DNA from: Virgibacillus_N oceani_A
Lineage (GTDB): Bacteria > Bacillota > Bacilli > Bacillales > Amphibacillaceae
NCBI GenBank assembly: GCA_041521345.1
Contig: JBGOHB010000003.1
Length of the DNA stretch: 64,000 nucleotides
Reading direction: 5' to 3' (one strand)
In this document: positions 9,605 to 18,104 of the stretch, one piece after another
How positions within the stretch are numbered: position 1 is the first letter of the stretch
Layout of the letters: each line of letters begins with the position of its first letter
The notes under the pieces: model-generated
What the model was told of the DNA's origin: nothing
Database searches by the model: none
The model's input: only the letters and a program-made list of their open reading frames with translations
Made by a program: the position numbers and the translations under genes

Positions 9605-9717
9605 AAATAGTTGTTCGTTTTTACACTGTTAATCGAATATTAGTTTCAGATTTGTTATTCAATAATTAGCCCGATAAATGAAAAAGTCTTACACCATGTT
9701 AAAAATTCACCAAACAA

Positions 9718-10090
9718 TTAAAACGCAAAAATAAAGTAGAATGACAAATGCAAAATTAAAACCACCATCACGATTCCCAAACCAAAGATACTTAGTGACG
9801 GCAAAACATGAACGGAAGCAAAAACATCGGGAATAAAGACAGCATGACCGATATAGAATATCGCGGCAACAAGCAAAATGACTGCCCATTCCGGAAAACG
9901 CTCGCTTAAAGTAACTTTGTAATAATCCATGCGAGCAGCGTGGCCACTGATAATGTAAGGGAACCATTGAGAATTGATATCGATAAAGGATTGCAGTGCG
10001 TTCATTCATTTCTTCCATGGTCATATCCGCGAGCAGTTGTCCTTTACCAATAATGACAACTCGGTCAGCAACGGCTTTGCAAGACCAGCC
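9718..10090 (-). pseudogene. ABC transporter remnant (ATPase tail and membrane fragment)
   Basis: On the minus strand one frame reads ADRVVIIGKGQLLADMTMEE, the sequence that follows the Walker B/H-loop region in BcrA-like ABC ATPases. No Walker A, signature or Walker B precedes it. In a shifted frame, a fragment of about 95 residues with two or three hydrophobic stretches (WAVILLVAAIFYIG and SLSIFGLGIVMVVLILHL) runs to 9718. It could be the C-terminal end of the partner permease. The picture is of a deleted and frameshifted exporter. The membrane part is a weaker call than the ATPase tail. Confidence 0.5.
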
Positions 10091-10100
10091 AATACTTGAA

Positions 10101-10238
10101 GAACTGTGCGATGCCTGCTTTATCCACGGAAAAGCTGCAGACATGCAAGTGGAGAAAAGACACACTTACTATGATTTAATGGCAACAGATGTGATTGAAG
10201 GTATTTCCTATGTATATCTCAGCATGGATGACATTTAA
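10101..10238 (+). pseudogene. Possible NnrD/YjeF C-terminal fragment
   Basis: The forward frame ends with HGKAADMQVE followed by YDLMATDVIEGI. This resembles the last helix region of ADP-dependent NAD(P)H-hydrate dehydratase (HG.AGD....G...L.ATDLI..IP). Nothing upstream belongs to the enzyme: the frame runs into the ABC remnant on the other strand. It is a short orphan tail, apparently left by a deletion. The match is by eye and short. Confidence 0.35.
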
Positions 10239-10344
10239 ATTCAATTACAGGAAGGCTGTTAGCAATGAAAAAATTACCTGAACTTAGGTGAAAAAGTGAT
10301 TGCGACTGTCATGTAAAGCTGTTATTTTAGAGTGGGGTGAGCAT

Positions 10345-10956
10345 ATGGGGAAGATACTTATATTATCGATATCAGCCATGATGACATTTGTTTTCAGTGC
10401 CTGTGATAGTGATAATTCAGATTCAGGTATGATTACTGAGGCTGACTTGACAGAACGGGAAAACGCAATCCTTTCGATCACTGCAGAGCAATCCTTTGTA
10501 TTTGATTACAGTACGGACGGGGAGTATGAAGAGCTGACTGTCTGGGTGGAAAAATATGAGTTTGGCGAACTGGTTGATGATCGGCTTAACCTTCTAAATA
10601 TGGCAATCGAGGAAGATGGCTCCATAATATTGGCAACTTCCGGGGAAACGGATACGGAAAATCAGCTTTCCTTTCACAATGGAATCAGCACGAATGGTAA
10701 TGTAGGCGTATCGCGGAATGAGACGACACTACCGGATGAAACCTTCGCTGGCATATGGGGCAGTAATCCGCATGAAATGGATCCTGCTGAAGGAGAGCTG
10801 GTTTTTGCTAGCATTTTGTATTCTAGTGAGGAAGGTGGCTCGAGTTCACTTCCTATGAATTTCTATGAGGACGTGGATGAGCACATAAATGAGCTTGAAG
10901 AATATGATATTGCTTTTCTGTTGAAGGGTGAGTTTAATAGGGTAGAAGGTGAGTAA
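10345..10956 (+). CDS. Putative lipoprotein
   Basis: This is a secreted lipoprotein of about 203 residues. The signal peptide runs M-G-K-I-L-I-L-S-I-S-A-M-M-T and the lipobox is F-S-A-C, so the mature protein would begin at Cys 20. The remainder is acidic and predicted beta-rich, with a motif-like segment ILATSGETDTE. The start is ATG 10345 behind GGGGTGA. I do not recognise the family. The gene follows ABC/NnrD debris and has no obvious operon partner. Confidence 0.7.
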   Translation: MGKILILSISAMMTFVFSACDSDNSDSGMITEADLTERENAILSITAEQSFVFDYSTDGEYEELTVWVEKYEFGELVDDRLNLLNMAIEEDGSIILATSGETDTENQLSFHNGISTNGNVGVSRNETTLPDETFAGIWGSNPHEMDPAEGELVFASILYSSEEGGSSSLPMNFYEDVDEHINELEEYDIAFLLKGEFNRVEGE

Positions 10957-11077
10957 AATGATTTCTCTTTTTTTATATTTGAAATTGGTACTATGACTGC
11001 TGTCTCCAGGGGGCATGGTATATATGAACTTTTAAAATAATGAAACAGTAAAGAAACGAAGCATCAGCCAAATTGCA

Positions 11078-11275
11078 ATGATTGCAGTGAATTTCATAGT
11101 TACAGTCGGGATAGCTACTTTTTTGATCTATTATGCAGGCAATTGGATTGCAGGCTTAATTCAATGGGAGTGGGCCGGTTCGGCTGTTTTCTTCCTTATC
11201 GTTATAATCGTAATGACCTTTGCTATTTATTCATTTAACAAGTTGACAGGGAAGATAATGAATGGCGTGTTTTGA
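11078..11275 (+). CDS. Small two-span membrane protein, start uncertain
   Basis: This 65-residue frame has two clear membrane spans (VNFIVTVGIATFLIYYAG and AVFFLIVIIVMTFAIYSF). No ribosome binding site precedes ATG 11078. The frame stays open upstream to a TAA at about 11036, and the extra residues (ETVKKRSISQIA) look like a normal cytoplasmic lead, so the natural start may have been lost or may be non-standard. Function is unknown. Confidence 0.45.
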   Translation: MIAVNFIVTVGIATFLIYYAGNWIAGLIQWEWAGSAVFFLIVIIVMTFAIYSFNKLTGKIMNGVF

Positions 11276-11375
11276 TCTACATAAATTTGTGTGACTTATG
11301 CATTATTCGTTTGGTGAGAGATTATTTTACTGAAACTGCTCTACTATCAATGGATAAAATAATACGAGTAAATAA

Positions 11376-11407
11376 AAACCAGAAAGAGAGCCCTCTCCTT
11401 CTGGTTT
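11376..11407 (-). terminator. Intrinsic terminator of the 11.4-kb minus-strand gene
   Basis: The inverted repeat AAACCAGAA...TTCTGGTTT, extended by GAGAG/CTCTC, lies just past the stop of the minus-strand gene. On that strand it is followed by a T-rich run (GGTTTTTATT). Confidence 0.75.
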
Positions 11408-11423
11408 AAATATAAATCCACTT

Positions 11424-11813
11424 TCACGCCTCTTTCACCACAATCGCCTGTGTCAATTTCGTATTTTTACAGTCTTCAAAAGGCTCCTTCTCCACCAATC
11501 CCAATTTGATGGCTGCTTCCAGCTTTTCCGTATCAGGCGTTTTTTCCACAATAACAAAATCCTTCAAATTTAGCTCTTCCAGTTTTTCTATCGTTTCTTC
11601 TTTATTATACTGAACAGAGCTGCGGATCTGTCGGGAAGCCTGGTAAGGGCCAAGTGTTATGCTGCCTTTTTGTTTTTCTCCTGCATGTTCATCAAAATAA
11701 CCATGAAGTTTCTTTTTCAGTTGATTCATTTCTTTTTCTATCTCTGTTTTTTGCTGACGCAATGTATAATATCTTTCTAAATCCTCTTTTGTGATCTCTA
11801 TCTGCTTATTCAT
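11424..11813 (-). CDS. Conserved hypothetical coiled-coil protein
   Basis: This is a 129-residue soluble protein. Residues 1-45 form a charged helix with heptad-like spacing (EDLERYYTLRQQKTEIEKEM), so a coiled coil is likely. The C-terminal part is mixed alpha/beta, with a segment FVIVEKTPDTEKLEAAIKLG. The start is ATG 11813 seven bases after GGTGGAGGT. I cannot assign a function. The long helix plus small globular tail recalls single-strand DNA or phage accessory proteins, but that is only a resemblance. Confidence 0.65.
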   Translation of the reverse strand: MNKQIEITKEDLERYYTLRQQKTEIEKEMNQLKKKLHGYFDEHAGEKQKGSITLGPYQASRQIRSSVQYNKEETIEKLEELNLKDFVIVEKTPDTEKLEAAIKLGLVEKEPFEDCKNTKLTQAIVVKEA

Positions 11814-11971
11814 ATGAAATACCTCCACCATCATCCGGATAGTTCATTTTTATGTTGTGGTGGAACAATTATGACAAGAAAAGATGGAGACTGTTCAAAA
11901 AGCAAGTAGTGACATGGCGTGCACTCCATAGTATGATAATAATAGAAAATTCGAAATGGGGAAGGGATTGG

Positions 11972-13666
11972 ATGAGATACAGGAAGATCTTTTATTTGCC
12001 AGTAATTTTACTGTTAGTCTTTGCCATAACGGGTTGTGCACCGGGTGAAGAACAACCTGATGAGGTGGTCGATGAAGGGGAACAAGTGATAGCGAAAGAA
12101 GAACCTAAGGAAGCAGAAATCGAAAATATCCAGCTTACTGACTATGCAGAGGAAGTCGGTTTTTCCCTTACATCACCGGAGCAGGACAATTTCACGGTAA
12201 ACACAATAATCAGTCTGGAAGGCGCCATCACGGAAGCGAATAATCTGACTAGTGATCATTTATGGGTAGTGCTTACAGGAGAAGAAGCGTTAGAGGAATT
12301 TCCCCAGGATGAATTCAATTACTATGTAAAAATAGAAGATGGCACTTTTTCTCACGATCTGAATTTACATCAAGGCGCAGGGGATTATGAGGTGAGTGTC
12401 AGGGCACCTAGTAACAATTTAAATGAAGAAGTTTATTACGAAATGGCAAGCTTTCAGGTAACGAATGAAGATGAAGCGATCGCGATGGATGTCCAATATA
12501 CGGAATACGGTGTGTTCAACGATGTTCAATTGCAAAGCCCTGAATTGGGATGGCAGCAGGGTGTGGAGGAAAGTGTTTTAATCGAAGGGACTGTTCCTGA
12601 AGACCATGCTGGAGATATGGTGCTTGTCCAGGTAGAAAAGGATAATGAGGATAGACAAATTATGTTCCCTATTGAGGATAGCGTGTTTCAAGGCAAGGTT
12701 CCTTTATATTTTGGCGAGGGAATTCATCATGTGAGCGTACAAAGCTATGATGAAGCGGAAGGCCTCTATTATGAAGCAGCTTCTTTTTATGCTGATAATC
12801 AGGCTGCAGCAGAATTTGCTCAAATGGAAAAATTTAATCAGTACATAGATCGTGGTGTAACATTGCATGAACCGGCTTGGGACACAAACACGATGCAATC
12901 GAATCAGGAATATCGTATAGCGGGAGAGATTGATCCCGATATGCCTGGTGCAGAAGCAATCACACATATAATCGTGACTGTGAAAAAGCTGGATGCTGAA
13001 GATGAAGAAGCAGGGTATGTTATTCCCATAGAAAATTATCAATTTGATGGAATGGCATACTTCCGTTTTGGTTCAGGGAATTATGAAGTTATCGTCAATG
13101 TACCCGATCATGAAAGGCAGAATCAATCCATGTTTTACTTTGAAGGTGTCGCGCGAATCCAGCATGAAGTGATCGACATCCCTGATGAAAGGGGCCTCCT
13201 GCCGTCACGCGGGATTGAATCTGAGCACCCGACCATTATAGAACAAGCGGAAGAGATTACCTCAGGTCTGACAAGTCAGCGGGAAAAAGCAAAAGCAATC
13301 TATCAATTTGTTGCGCAGCACGTAGCCTATGATGTGGAAAAAGCAGAGGCGGATATTTTCAACATTGACGATAGTGCTTTATCCACCCTTGAGTCAGGTG
13401 TTGGCATTTGTCAGGATTATGCATTCCTGGCAACCGCTTTATTTCGGGCCATTGGTATGGAAGCACATTATGTGGAAGGCTATGCCGGAGAACGACATGC
13501 CTGGGTGGAAGTCATGGTTGATGGAGAATGGCTGGAAATGGACCCGACCTGGGGTGCCGGCTATGTACAGGACGGAGAGTTTCATTTTCATTATAATGAA
13601 GACTATTTTGACCCGGATCCGGCATTTCTCGCTGAAACCCATACAAGGGAAGGGATTATGTATTAG
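11972..13666 (+). CDS. Lipoprotein with C-terminal transglutaminase-like domain
   Basis: This is a 564-residue lipoprotein. The signal peptide RKIFYLPVILLLVFAITGC ends in a T-G-C lipobox. Residues 50-430 hold three similar beta-sandwich-like repeats, each ending in a Y-E-V-S/I-V-type strand, and the C-terminal 140 residues form a transglutaminase-like domain. The triad is visible: Cys480 in GICQDYA, His509 in ERHAWVEV and Asp524 in MDPTWG. The start is ATG 11972, which puts the signal peptide at the N terminus. Such proteins act outside the cell as cysteine proteases or crosslinkers. The exact substrate is unknown. Confidence 0.85.
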   Translation: MRYRKIFYLPVILLLVFAITGCAPGEEQPDEVVDEGEQVIAKEEPKEAEIENIQLTDYAEEVGFSLTSPEQDNFTVNTIISLEGAITEANNLTSDHLWVVLTGEEALEEFPQDEFNYYVKIEDGTFSHDLNLHQGAGDYEVSVRAPSNNLNEEVYYEMASFQVTNEDEAIAMDVQYTEYGVFNDVQLQSPELGWQQGVEESVLIEGTVPEDHAGDMVLVQVEKDNEDRQIMFPIEDSVFQGKVPLYFGEGIHHVSVQSYDEAEGLYYEAASFYADNQAAAEFAQMEKFNQYIDRGVTLHEPAWDTNTMQSNQEYRIAGEIDPDMPGAEAITHIIVTVKKLDAEDEEAGYVIPIENYQFDGMAYFRFGSGNYEVIVNVPDHERQNQSMFYFEGVARIQHEVIDIPDERGLLPSRGIESEHPTIIEQAEEITSGLTSQREKAKAIYQFVAQHVAYDVEKAEADIFNIDDSALSTLESGVGICQDYAFLATALFRAIGMEAHYVEGYAGERHAWVEVMVDGEWLEMDPTWGAGYVQDGEFHFHYNEDYFDPDPAFLAETHTREGIMY

Positions 13667-13728
13667 GAAAAATGCTGGAGCGTTTCTTGAAGGTCAGAGG
13701 TTAGAGACCAGAATTAAGAATTGTGGAT

Positions 13729-13764
13729 ATCTTTACGGTGGGACGAGAATTTAGCGTAGTCCCA
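13729..13764 (+). repeat. Fragment of a dispersed intergenic repeat
   Basis: These 36 bases, beginning ATCTTTACGGTGGG and ending TAGTCCCA, match 34243-34278 with three mismatches. The second copy belongs to a longer GC-rich element at 34149-34310. Here only its 3' third remains. Confidence 0.7.
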
Positions 13765-13829
13765 AATCGGCGGCTGGCTGATTTCATTATGTTAGTCTCT
13801 TCATTTAACTAGCAGATGAAAATTATAAA

Positions 13830-13985
13830 GCGAACGAGGGGAAATAAAGCATCGTCGTTCGATCGTTCATAAGCGGTATATGCGACCGAAAGAAAATAAA
13901 GCATCTTCGTTCGGGAGTTCATAAGTCGTACAAGTGACCGAATGGAAATAAAATATCGTCGTTTGGTACTACATAAGCTGTAGGG
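13830..13985 (+). repeat. Three tandem degenerate 52-bp repeats
   Basis: Three units of exactly 52 bp start at 13830, 13882 and 13934. Each has the plan G-CGA-C-CGA-AGG, then GAAATAAAGCATCGTCGTTCG and CATAAG-GTA. Within a unit the CGAACGA and TCGTTCG blocks are complementary, so each copy could fold. With the 36-base fragment before it and a hairpin after it, this fills the 350-bp gap between the transglutaminase lipoprotein and the YhhN gene. No coding sequence is seen. Confidence 0.8.
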
Positions 13986-14008
13986 CAGATGCCACAGGGT
14001 GTCTGCCC
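13983..14008 (-). terminator. Hairpin at the end of the YhhN gene
   Basis: The arms GGGCAGA (13983-13989) and TCTGCCC (14002-14008) pair across 12 bases. It lies just past the stop of the minus-strand gene. The T-run is poor, so termination may be weak. Confidence 0.4.
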
Positions 14009-14015
14009 TTAGTGT

Positions 14016-14669
14016 TTACCACACAATACGACGCTTCTGTCCACGAATCGTGCCAAGACTATGAGCAATTAAAAATTGTGCCGTATAATAAGGCACCATA
14101 ACGAGTACTCCGGAATTGGCAATCGGTGAAACAAACATATTCCAGGCCAGAATGGAATCGGAAATAACAAAAAGAACTCCACCCAAAATAGCCCATAAAT
14201 TGCCTGTCATCACTGCCGCCCAAGCCATGAATGCAATGACAATAATGTACAGAATTACAGGCACCATCAAACCTTCCTCACCGCCGTTGTTTAGTGCAGT
14301 GACCATTTCTCTTCCAATTAAAATGGCATATCCCGCAATCGGAATAATCATCGCAAAACGAATCCATGAAAATGTCCAGCGGGCTAGAAACCCTGCAGTA
14401 TAAAATAAGTGACCAATAAGAAAAGCTATCAGCCCGATAATAAACCAGTGCAATGTAGCATCCCCGATAATGGAAAAGATCAGCCCGGTGATAATTAGCC
14501 ATTGTGAGATTGATTTTTCTATGAATAGCTGGCGAAATGCATACATAATGATCATGATCATCGGAATGAGTTTGAAAAATAACGTGAAAATAAATGGCTG
14601 ATCCGGAATGATAAATAAATAAACGACACTCATCACGAGAATAAGCATTGGCAGTCGGTTGGTCGGCAT
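14016..14669 (-). CDS. YhhN/TMEM86 family membrane protein (lysoplasmalogenase-like)
   Basis: This 217-residue protein has about eight membrane spans. It shows the YhhN hallmarks: an Asp in the G-D-A-T-L segment, the AFLIGHLFY motif (about residues 83-91) and a second Asp in FVISDSILA near the end of the last third. Characterised relatives are lysoplasmalogenases, which hydrolyse the vinyl ether of lysoplasmalogen. Whether bacterial members of this branch do the same is not established here. The start is ATG 14669 after AAAGGATG. It is monocistronic and divergent from nothing obvious. Confidence 0.8.
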   Translation of the reverse strand: MPTNRLPMLILVMSVVYLFIIPDQPFIFTLFFKLIPMIMIIMYAFRQLFIEKSISQWLIITGLIFSIIGDATLHWFIIGLIAFLIGHLFYTAGFLARWTFSWIRFAMIIPIAGYAILIGREMVTALNNGGEEGLMVPVILYIIVIAFMAWAAVMTGNLWAILGGVLFVISDSILAWNMFVSPIANSGVLVMVPYYTAQFLIAHSLGTIRGQKRRIVW

Positions 14670-14724
14670 ATGGTCACATCCTTTGTATTATCGTATTGAA
14701 TCGTTTTTTGAAAATATCATTTCA

Positions 14725-15342
14725 TTAACGGAAAATATACCTGAAAAGCGAATCTTTCGTAAACTCCCCTTTAATCCCGGGTTTGGTTAAAAAATAGTCC
14801 ACAATCTCTTCCTCAGCGAGACCGACTTCTTTTAGCCCGCGCGAAATCATAGATAAATAAGTAGGTGGGGGAGTAGTGAAATCATAGTCCCCCATTGCAT
14901 TAGAGCTAGTAAATGTAAACATGGGAGCATCTTCTGCTTCTCCCAAATAAAGCACTCTGCCATACCATCCAGCCGTTAAGTCAACGTAGCCCCTCTCAAT
15001 AATATCTTTCACATTAATATTTAGGGAATCCATATTGTTTTCCTGTTCCACGACTTCCCCGAATTGCTCATCCGTAATCAGGTACTTTCTTGCAAATGTA
15101 GTAGCATTATGATCTTTTTGATGACCAATAAAAGCAACCCCGCCTTTGCCCCACTTGCTTTTTTCTCTCATGAAGTATAAAGGGAAGGGGAGCTTGGTTT
15201 TTTCTACTCTTTTCGGTGAAGTCTGATTCACGCAGCCCCTCTCCACTTTATTGGAACCTTCAGGTATGCCGCCTTCAATATAACAGGAAAAACGGCTTTC
15301 GCTGATGTTGGAACCGTAGCTCACATACCATACATCCAACAC
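14725..15342 (-). CDS. Gamma-glutamylcyclotransferase-like (GGCT fold) protein
   Basis: This 205-residue protein begins with the GGCT-fold signature VWYVSYGSN and F-S-C-Y-I-x-G-G. In that family the Y-G-S-N loop binds the substrate carboxylate. The middle and C-terminal regions (GKGGVAFIGHQKD; YLTKPG-like end) match Bacillus proteins annotated as histone-deacetylase-like or GGCT-like. GTG 15342 or TTG 15339 follows AAGGGGG by 4 or 7 bases, so either may be the start. The substrate is unknown. Confidence 0.6.
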   Translation of the reverse strand: MLDVWYVSYGSNISESRFSCYIEGGIPEGSNKVERGCVNQTSPKRVEKTKLPFPLYFMREKSKWGKGGVAFIGHQKDHNATTFARKYLITDEQFGEVVEQENNMDSLNINVKDIIERGYVDLTAGWYGRVLYLGEAEDAPMFTFTSSNAMGDYDFTTPPPTYLSMISRGLKEVGLAEEEIVDYFLTKPGIKGEFTKDSLFRYIFR

Positions 15343-15464
15343 TTAACCCCCTTCTACTTAAAATTAAGATTACATCATGTGTTGCTCTTATGATAACATA
15401 AAAGATATGACGAATAACGTATCGTACAGTCATGAAAATCAGAAGAAAAAGTGAGGAGTCGGCC

Positions 15465-16145
15465 ATGAAACGTTTGTATGCTGGAAAGACAAAAGACGTA
15501 TACCAACTGGAAGACGGAAATTACTTATTAAAATTCAAAGATGATGTCACCGGTGAAGATGGTGTCTTTGATCCCGGCGCTAATACAGTCGGTCTTACAA
15601 TGGAAGGTGCGGGTCGAGCAGGACTAAAAATGACTAAATACTTTTTTGAAAGGTTAAAAGAAAAAGGAGTCCCCACTCATTTCATTGATGCAAATATAGA
15701 AGATACGACGATGACCGTCATTCCAGCTTCTGTATTTGGAGAAGGGCTGGAAGTCATCTGCCGTTATCGGGTCGTAGGCAGTTTTTTCCGCCGCTACGGG
15801 AAATATGCAGAAGAAGGACAAGCATTGGATGCTTTTGTAGAAGTCACTTTAAAAGATGATGACCGTCAAGACCCCCCAATTAGTGAAGATGCCCTAGATA
15901 TGCTGGGTATTTTAACAAAAGAAGAATATGAAACGCTTAAAGCATTGACGGTAAAAGTCTCGAACATTATAAAAAAAGCATTTGCTGAAAAAGGAATCGA
16001 GCTCTACGACATTAAACTGGAATTTGGCAGGGATAAAAATAATAATATCCTGCTTATCGATGAAATTTCCGGCGGTAATATGAGGGCTTATAAAGGTGGA
16101 AAATACATTGAACCATTGAAATTGCAAAAAATAGTAGCGCCGTAA
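15465..16145 (+). CDS. purC: Phosphoribosylaminoimidazole-succinocarboxamide synthase
   Basis: SAICAR synthase joins CAIR with aspartate using ATP in purine synthesis. The 226-residue protein has the glycine-rich lead Y-A-G-K-T-K-D-V-Y, the central C-R-Y-R-V-V-G-S-F segment and the C-terminal DIKLEFG and LLIDEISGG motifs. The start is ATG 15465 after GAGGAG. It stands alone and not in a purEKBCSQLFMNHD cluster. Its N terminus (K-R-L-Y-A-G-K) differs from the usual operon copy, so it may be a second purC paralogue. A long hairpin follows it. Confidence 0.88.
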   Translation: MKRLYAGKTKDVYQLEDGNYLLKFKDDVTGEDGVFDPGANTVGLTMEGAGRAGLKMTKYFFERLKEKGVPTHFIDANIEDTTMTVIPASVFGEGLEVICRYRVVGSFFRRYGKYAEEGQALDAFVEVTLKDDDRQDPPISEDALDMLGILTKEEYETLKALTVKVSNIIKKAFAEKGIELYDIKLEFGRDKNNNILLIDEISGGNMRAYKGGKYIEPLKLQKIVAP

Positions 16146-16156
16146 AAGCAATCACT

Positions 16157-16200
16157 CACAACACAGGACAAAGGGAATGTTCCCTTTGTCCTGTGTTGTG
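16157..16200 (+). terminator. Long perfect hairpin after purC
   Basis: Two 20-base arms (16157-16176, beginning CACAACACAGGAC, and 16181-16200) are perfectly complementary around the loop ATGT. There is no U-run after the stem. It may be a terminator, a processing stem or an mRNA-stabilising element. Confidence 0.6.
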
Positions 16201-16273
16201 GTTTCATAAAGATGGATAATATCAAAATTAATAATAAAAAAGAAAAGTTTTGAATACATTACTTCATTTATGT

Positions 16274-16301
16274 TTGACAAAATGAAATTTTTATCTATAA
16301 T
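16274..16301 (+). promoter_or_regulatory. Sigma-A promoter for the YfcC-type carrier
   Basis: TTGACA (16274-16279), a 16-bp spacer and TATAAT (16296-16301) form a consensus promoter about 40 bp before the start of the carrier gene. Confidence 0.75.
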
Positions 16302-16343
16302 TATAAATATTATTTTTATAAAGAGGGGTTAGGGGGACATGTT

Positions 16344-17759
16344 ATGGCAAAAAAACCAACAAATAAAGAAACGAAAAAGAAACGTTGGTTAAAAGTTCCG
16401 CATGTTTTTGTCTTGTTATTTATCATTGTTTTATTTGCAGTGGCTTTAACGTACATTATTCCTGCAGGTGAATTCGAACGGGCGGAGGATCCGGAAACAG
16501 GAAGAGAACTCGTTCAGGAAGAATCCTACCAATACGTTGACCAACAGCCGGTTAGCATTTTTGAAATCCCCGGATTATTTATAACGGGGTTGAATGAAGC
16601 CGCAGATATTATCCTTTTTATTTTTGTAGTGGGAGGAGCGTTTCAAATAATTACAGCCACAGGCTTATTTGATACGGTGGTTAAAAAGATTGCCGCCTTG
16701 CTTGGAAATAAGCAAGTACTCATTATACCTATATTCTTAATTGTTTTTTCCATTGGCGGATTTACAATAGGAATGACTGTGGAAGGTCTGGCGCTGGTCC
16801 CTCTTGCAATAGCGCTGGCAAGATCGCTCGGTTATGATTCGATCACTGGTTTATCGATGGTTTTTATTGGGATGTATTCCGGGTTTATAGCCGGGTTAAT
16901 GAATCCTTTCAACGTGGGGGTTGCCCAGCAGATTGCGGAAGTGCCTATATATTCAGGGATGTGGCTGAGGGCAATACTTCTGATTGTCCTATTAATTGTC
17001 GCAAGCATTTATATTATTCGTTATGCAAAGAAAGTAAAGAAGGATCCATCCAATAGTATTGTGTATGATATGGAATTAAATGCAAAAGACGAGCATTATG
17101 AATTGGAAGATGTCCAGTTCCAACCAAGACATTATTTTGTCCTTCTTACGGTTATGACAGGGCTTGGTGTGCTGGTTTGGGGCGTCATGACTGAAGCCTG
17201 GTATATAAATGACATTGCAGCTCTCTTTCTTGCTATCGGTATTATTGGCGGTCTAGTTGCCAAACTTTCGCCGAGCCGGATTGCAGAGGAATTTATCATC
17301 GGAGCAAAAGCATTTACATTAGGTGCGCTAATTGTTGGTGTGGCTAGAGCAATTCCTGTGGCGTTAGAAGACGGCATGATCATTGATTCGGTCATTAACG
17401 GACTGGCTAATTTTGTCGTGATTTTGCCGGAGAGCGTACAGGTTTTAGGAGTATATGGCATCCAGACGATTATTAATTTCTTTATTAATTCCGGCTCCGG
17501 TCAGGCGGCTGCCACGATGCCGATTATTGCCCCGCTGGGTGATTTGGTTGGCATTACAAGACAAACAGGGGTACTGGCATTTCAATTGGGAGACGGATTT
17601 ACGAATCTTATCTTTCCTACAGGTACGACACTAATGGCCTACCTTGCAGCATCTGGTGTTCCCTATGAAAAATGGGTGAAATTCATTTGGCCGCTGGTTC
17701 TGATTTTTCTTGTTATAGGAGGTATCTTTGTGGTGTTTGCACAAACGATTGGATACTAA
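16344..17759 (+). CDS. YfcC family (C4-dicarboxylate/basic amino acid carrier-like) membrane protein
   Basis: This 471-residue transporter has about 12 membrane spans. It carries the YfcC/ArcD-like signatures: an N-terminal VPHVFVLLFIIVLFAV span with IPAGEFER after it, the GLNEAADIILFIFVVGGAF segment and the GLMNPFNVGVAQQIA motif. The C-terminal GSGQAAATMPIIAPLGDL block is also typical. Known relatives exchange arginine/ornithine or carry dicarboxylates. I cannot choose between these. The start is ATG 16344 after GGGGG. It is a single gene, with its own promoter and terminator. Confidence 0.88.
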   Translation: MAKKPTNKETKKKRWLKVPHVFVLLFIIVLFAVALTYIIPAGEFERAEDPETGRELVQEESYQYVDQQPVSIFEIPGLFITGLNEAADIILFIFVVGGAFQIITATGLFDTVVKKIAALLGNKQVLIIPIFLIVFSIGGFTIGMTVEGLALVPLAIALARSLGYDSITGLSMVFIGMYSGFIAGLMNPFNVGVAQQIAEVPIYSGMWLRAILLIVLLIVASIYIIRYAKKVKKDPSNSIVYDMELNAKDEHYELEDVQFQPRHYFVLLTVMTGLGVLVWGVMTEAWYINDIAALFLAIGIIGGLVAKLSPSRIAEEFIIGAKAFTLGALIVGVARAIPVALEDGMIIDSVINGLANFVVILPESVQVLGVYGIQTIINFFINSGSGQAAATMPIIAPLGDLVGITRQTGVLAFQLGDGFTNLIFPTGTTLMAYLAASGVPYEKWVKFIWPLVLIFLVIGGIFVVFAQTIGY

Positions 17760-17799
17760 AAATGTTTCCTTCCCCCTCTCGGCCTTAAGACGGAACTCT

Positions 17800-17825
17800 C
17801 CCTACTTATAAAGTAGGGTTTTTTT
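17800..17825 (+). terminator. Intrinsic terminator
   Basis: CCCTACTT and AAGTAGGG pair around ATA and are followed by seven T residues. It ends the carrier gene. Confidence 0.9.
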
Positions 17826-17917
17826 GTGCAGAAAAATCAATCTCCATGCCGAAGTTAAAAAGCTGCAAACAGGGTAAACTTTAAGTAGAAAATAAAACAT
17901 GAGAGGAATGGTGTTAC

Positions 17918-18067
17918 ATGTATAACGATATTTATAGAAGTGCTGCAGCGGATAATGTGAGGGATATGAGGAAAAGAGCCATGGAACATCGGCTTTATTT
18001 GAATACAAAAAAAGAAAAAAAGTCTGGCTTCTCAAAGAGATTATTTGGATTTCGAAAAGGAGCGTAA
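17918..18067 (+). CDS. Small basic protein, 49 aa
   Basis: This short frame starts at ATG 17918 after GAGAGGAATGG and stops just before a bidirectional terminator. The product MYNDIYRSAAADNVRDMRK... is highly basic and ends KRLFGFRKGA, with no membrane span. The well-formed gene boundaries suggest a real gene. I do not recognise the family. Confidence 0.55.
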   Translation: MYNDIYRSAAADNVRDMRKRAMEHRLYLNTKKEKKSGFSKRLFGFRKGA

Positions 18068-18071
18068 TTAA

Positions 18072-18104
18072 AACAAGAGATAGCAATTCATGCTATCCCT
18101 TGTT
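18072..18104. terminator. Bidirectional terminator
   Basis: AACAAG-A-GATAGCA pairs with TGCTATC-C-CTTGTT around ATTCA, with T-rich flanks on both strands. It lies between the convergent 49-aa gene and the CoxG-like gene and reaches into the last codons of the latter. Confidence 0.8.
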
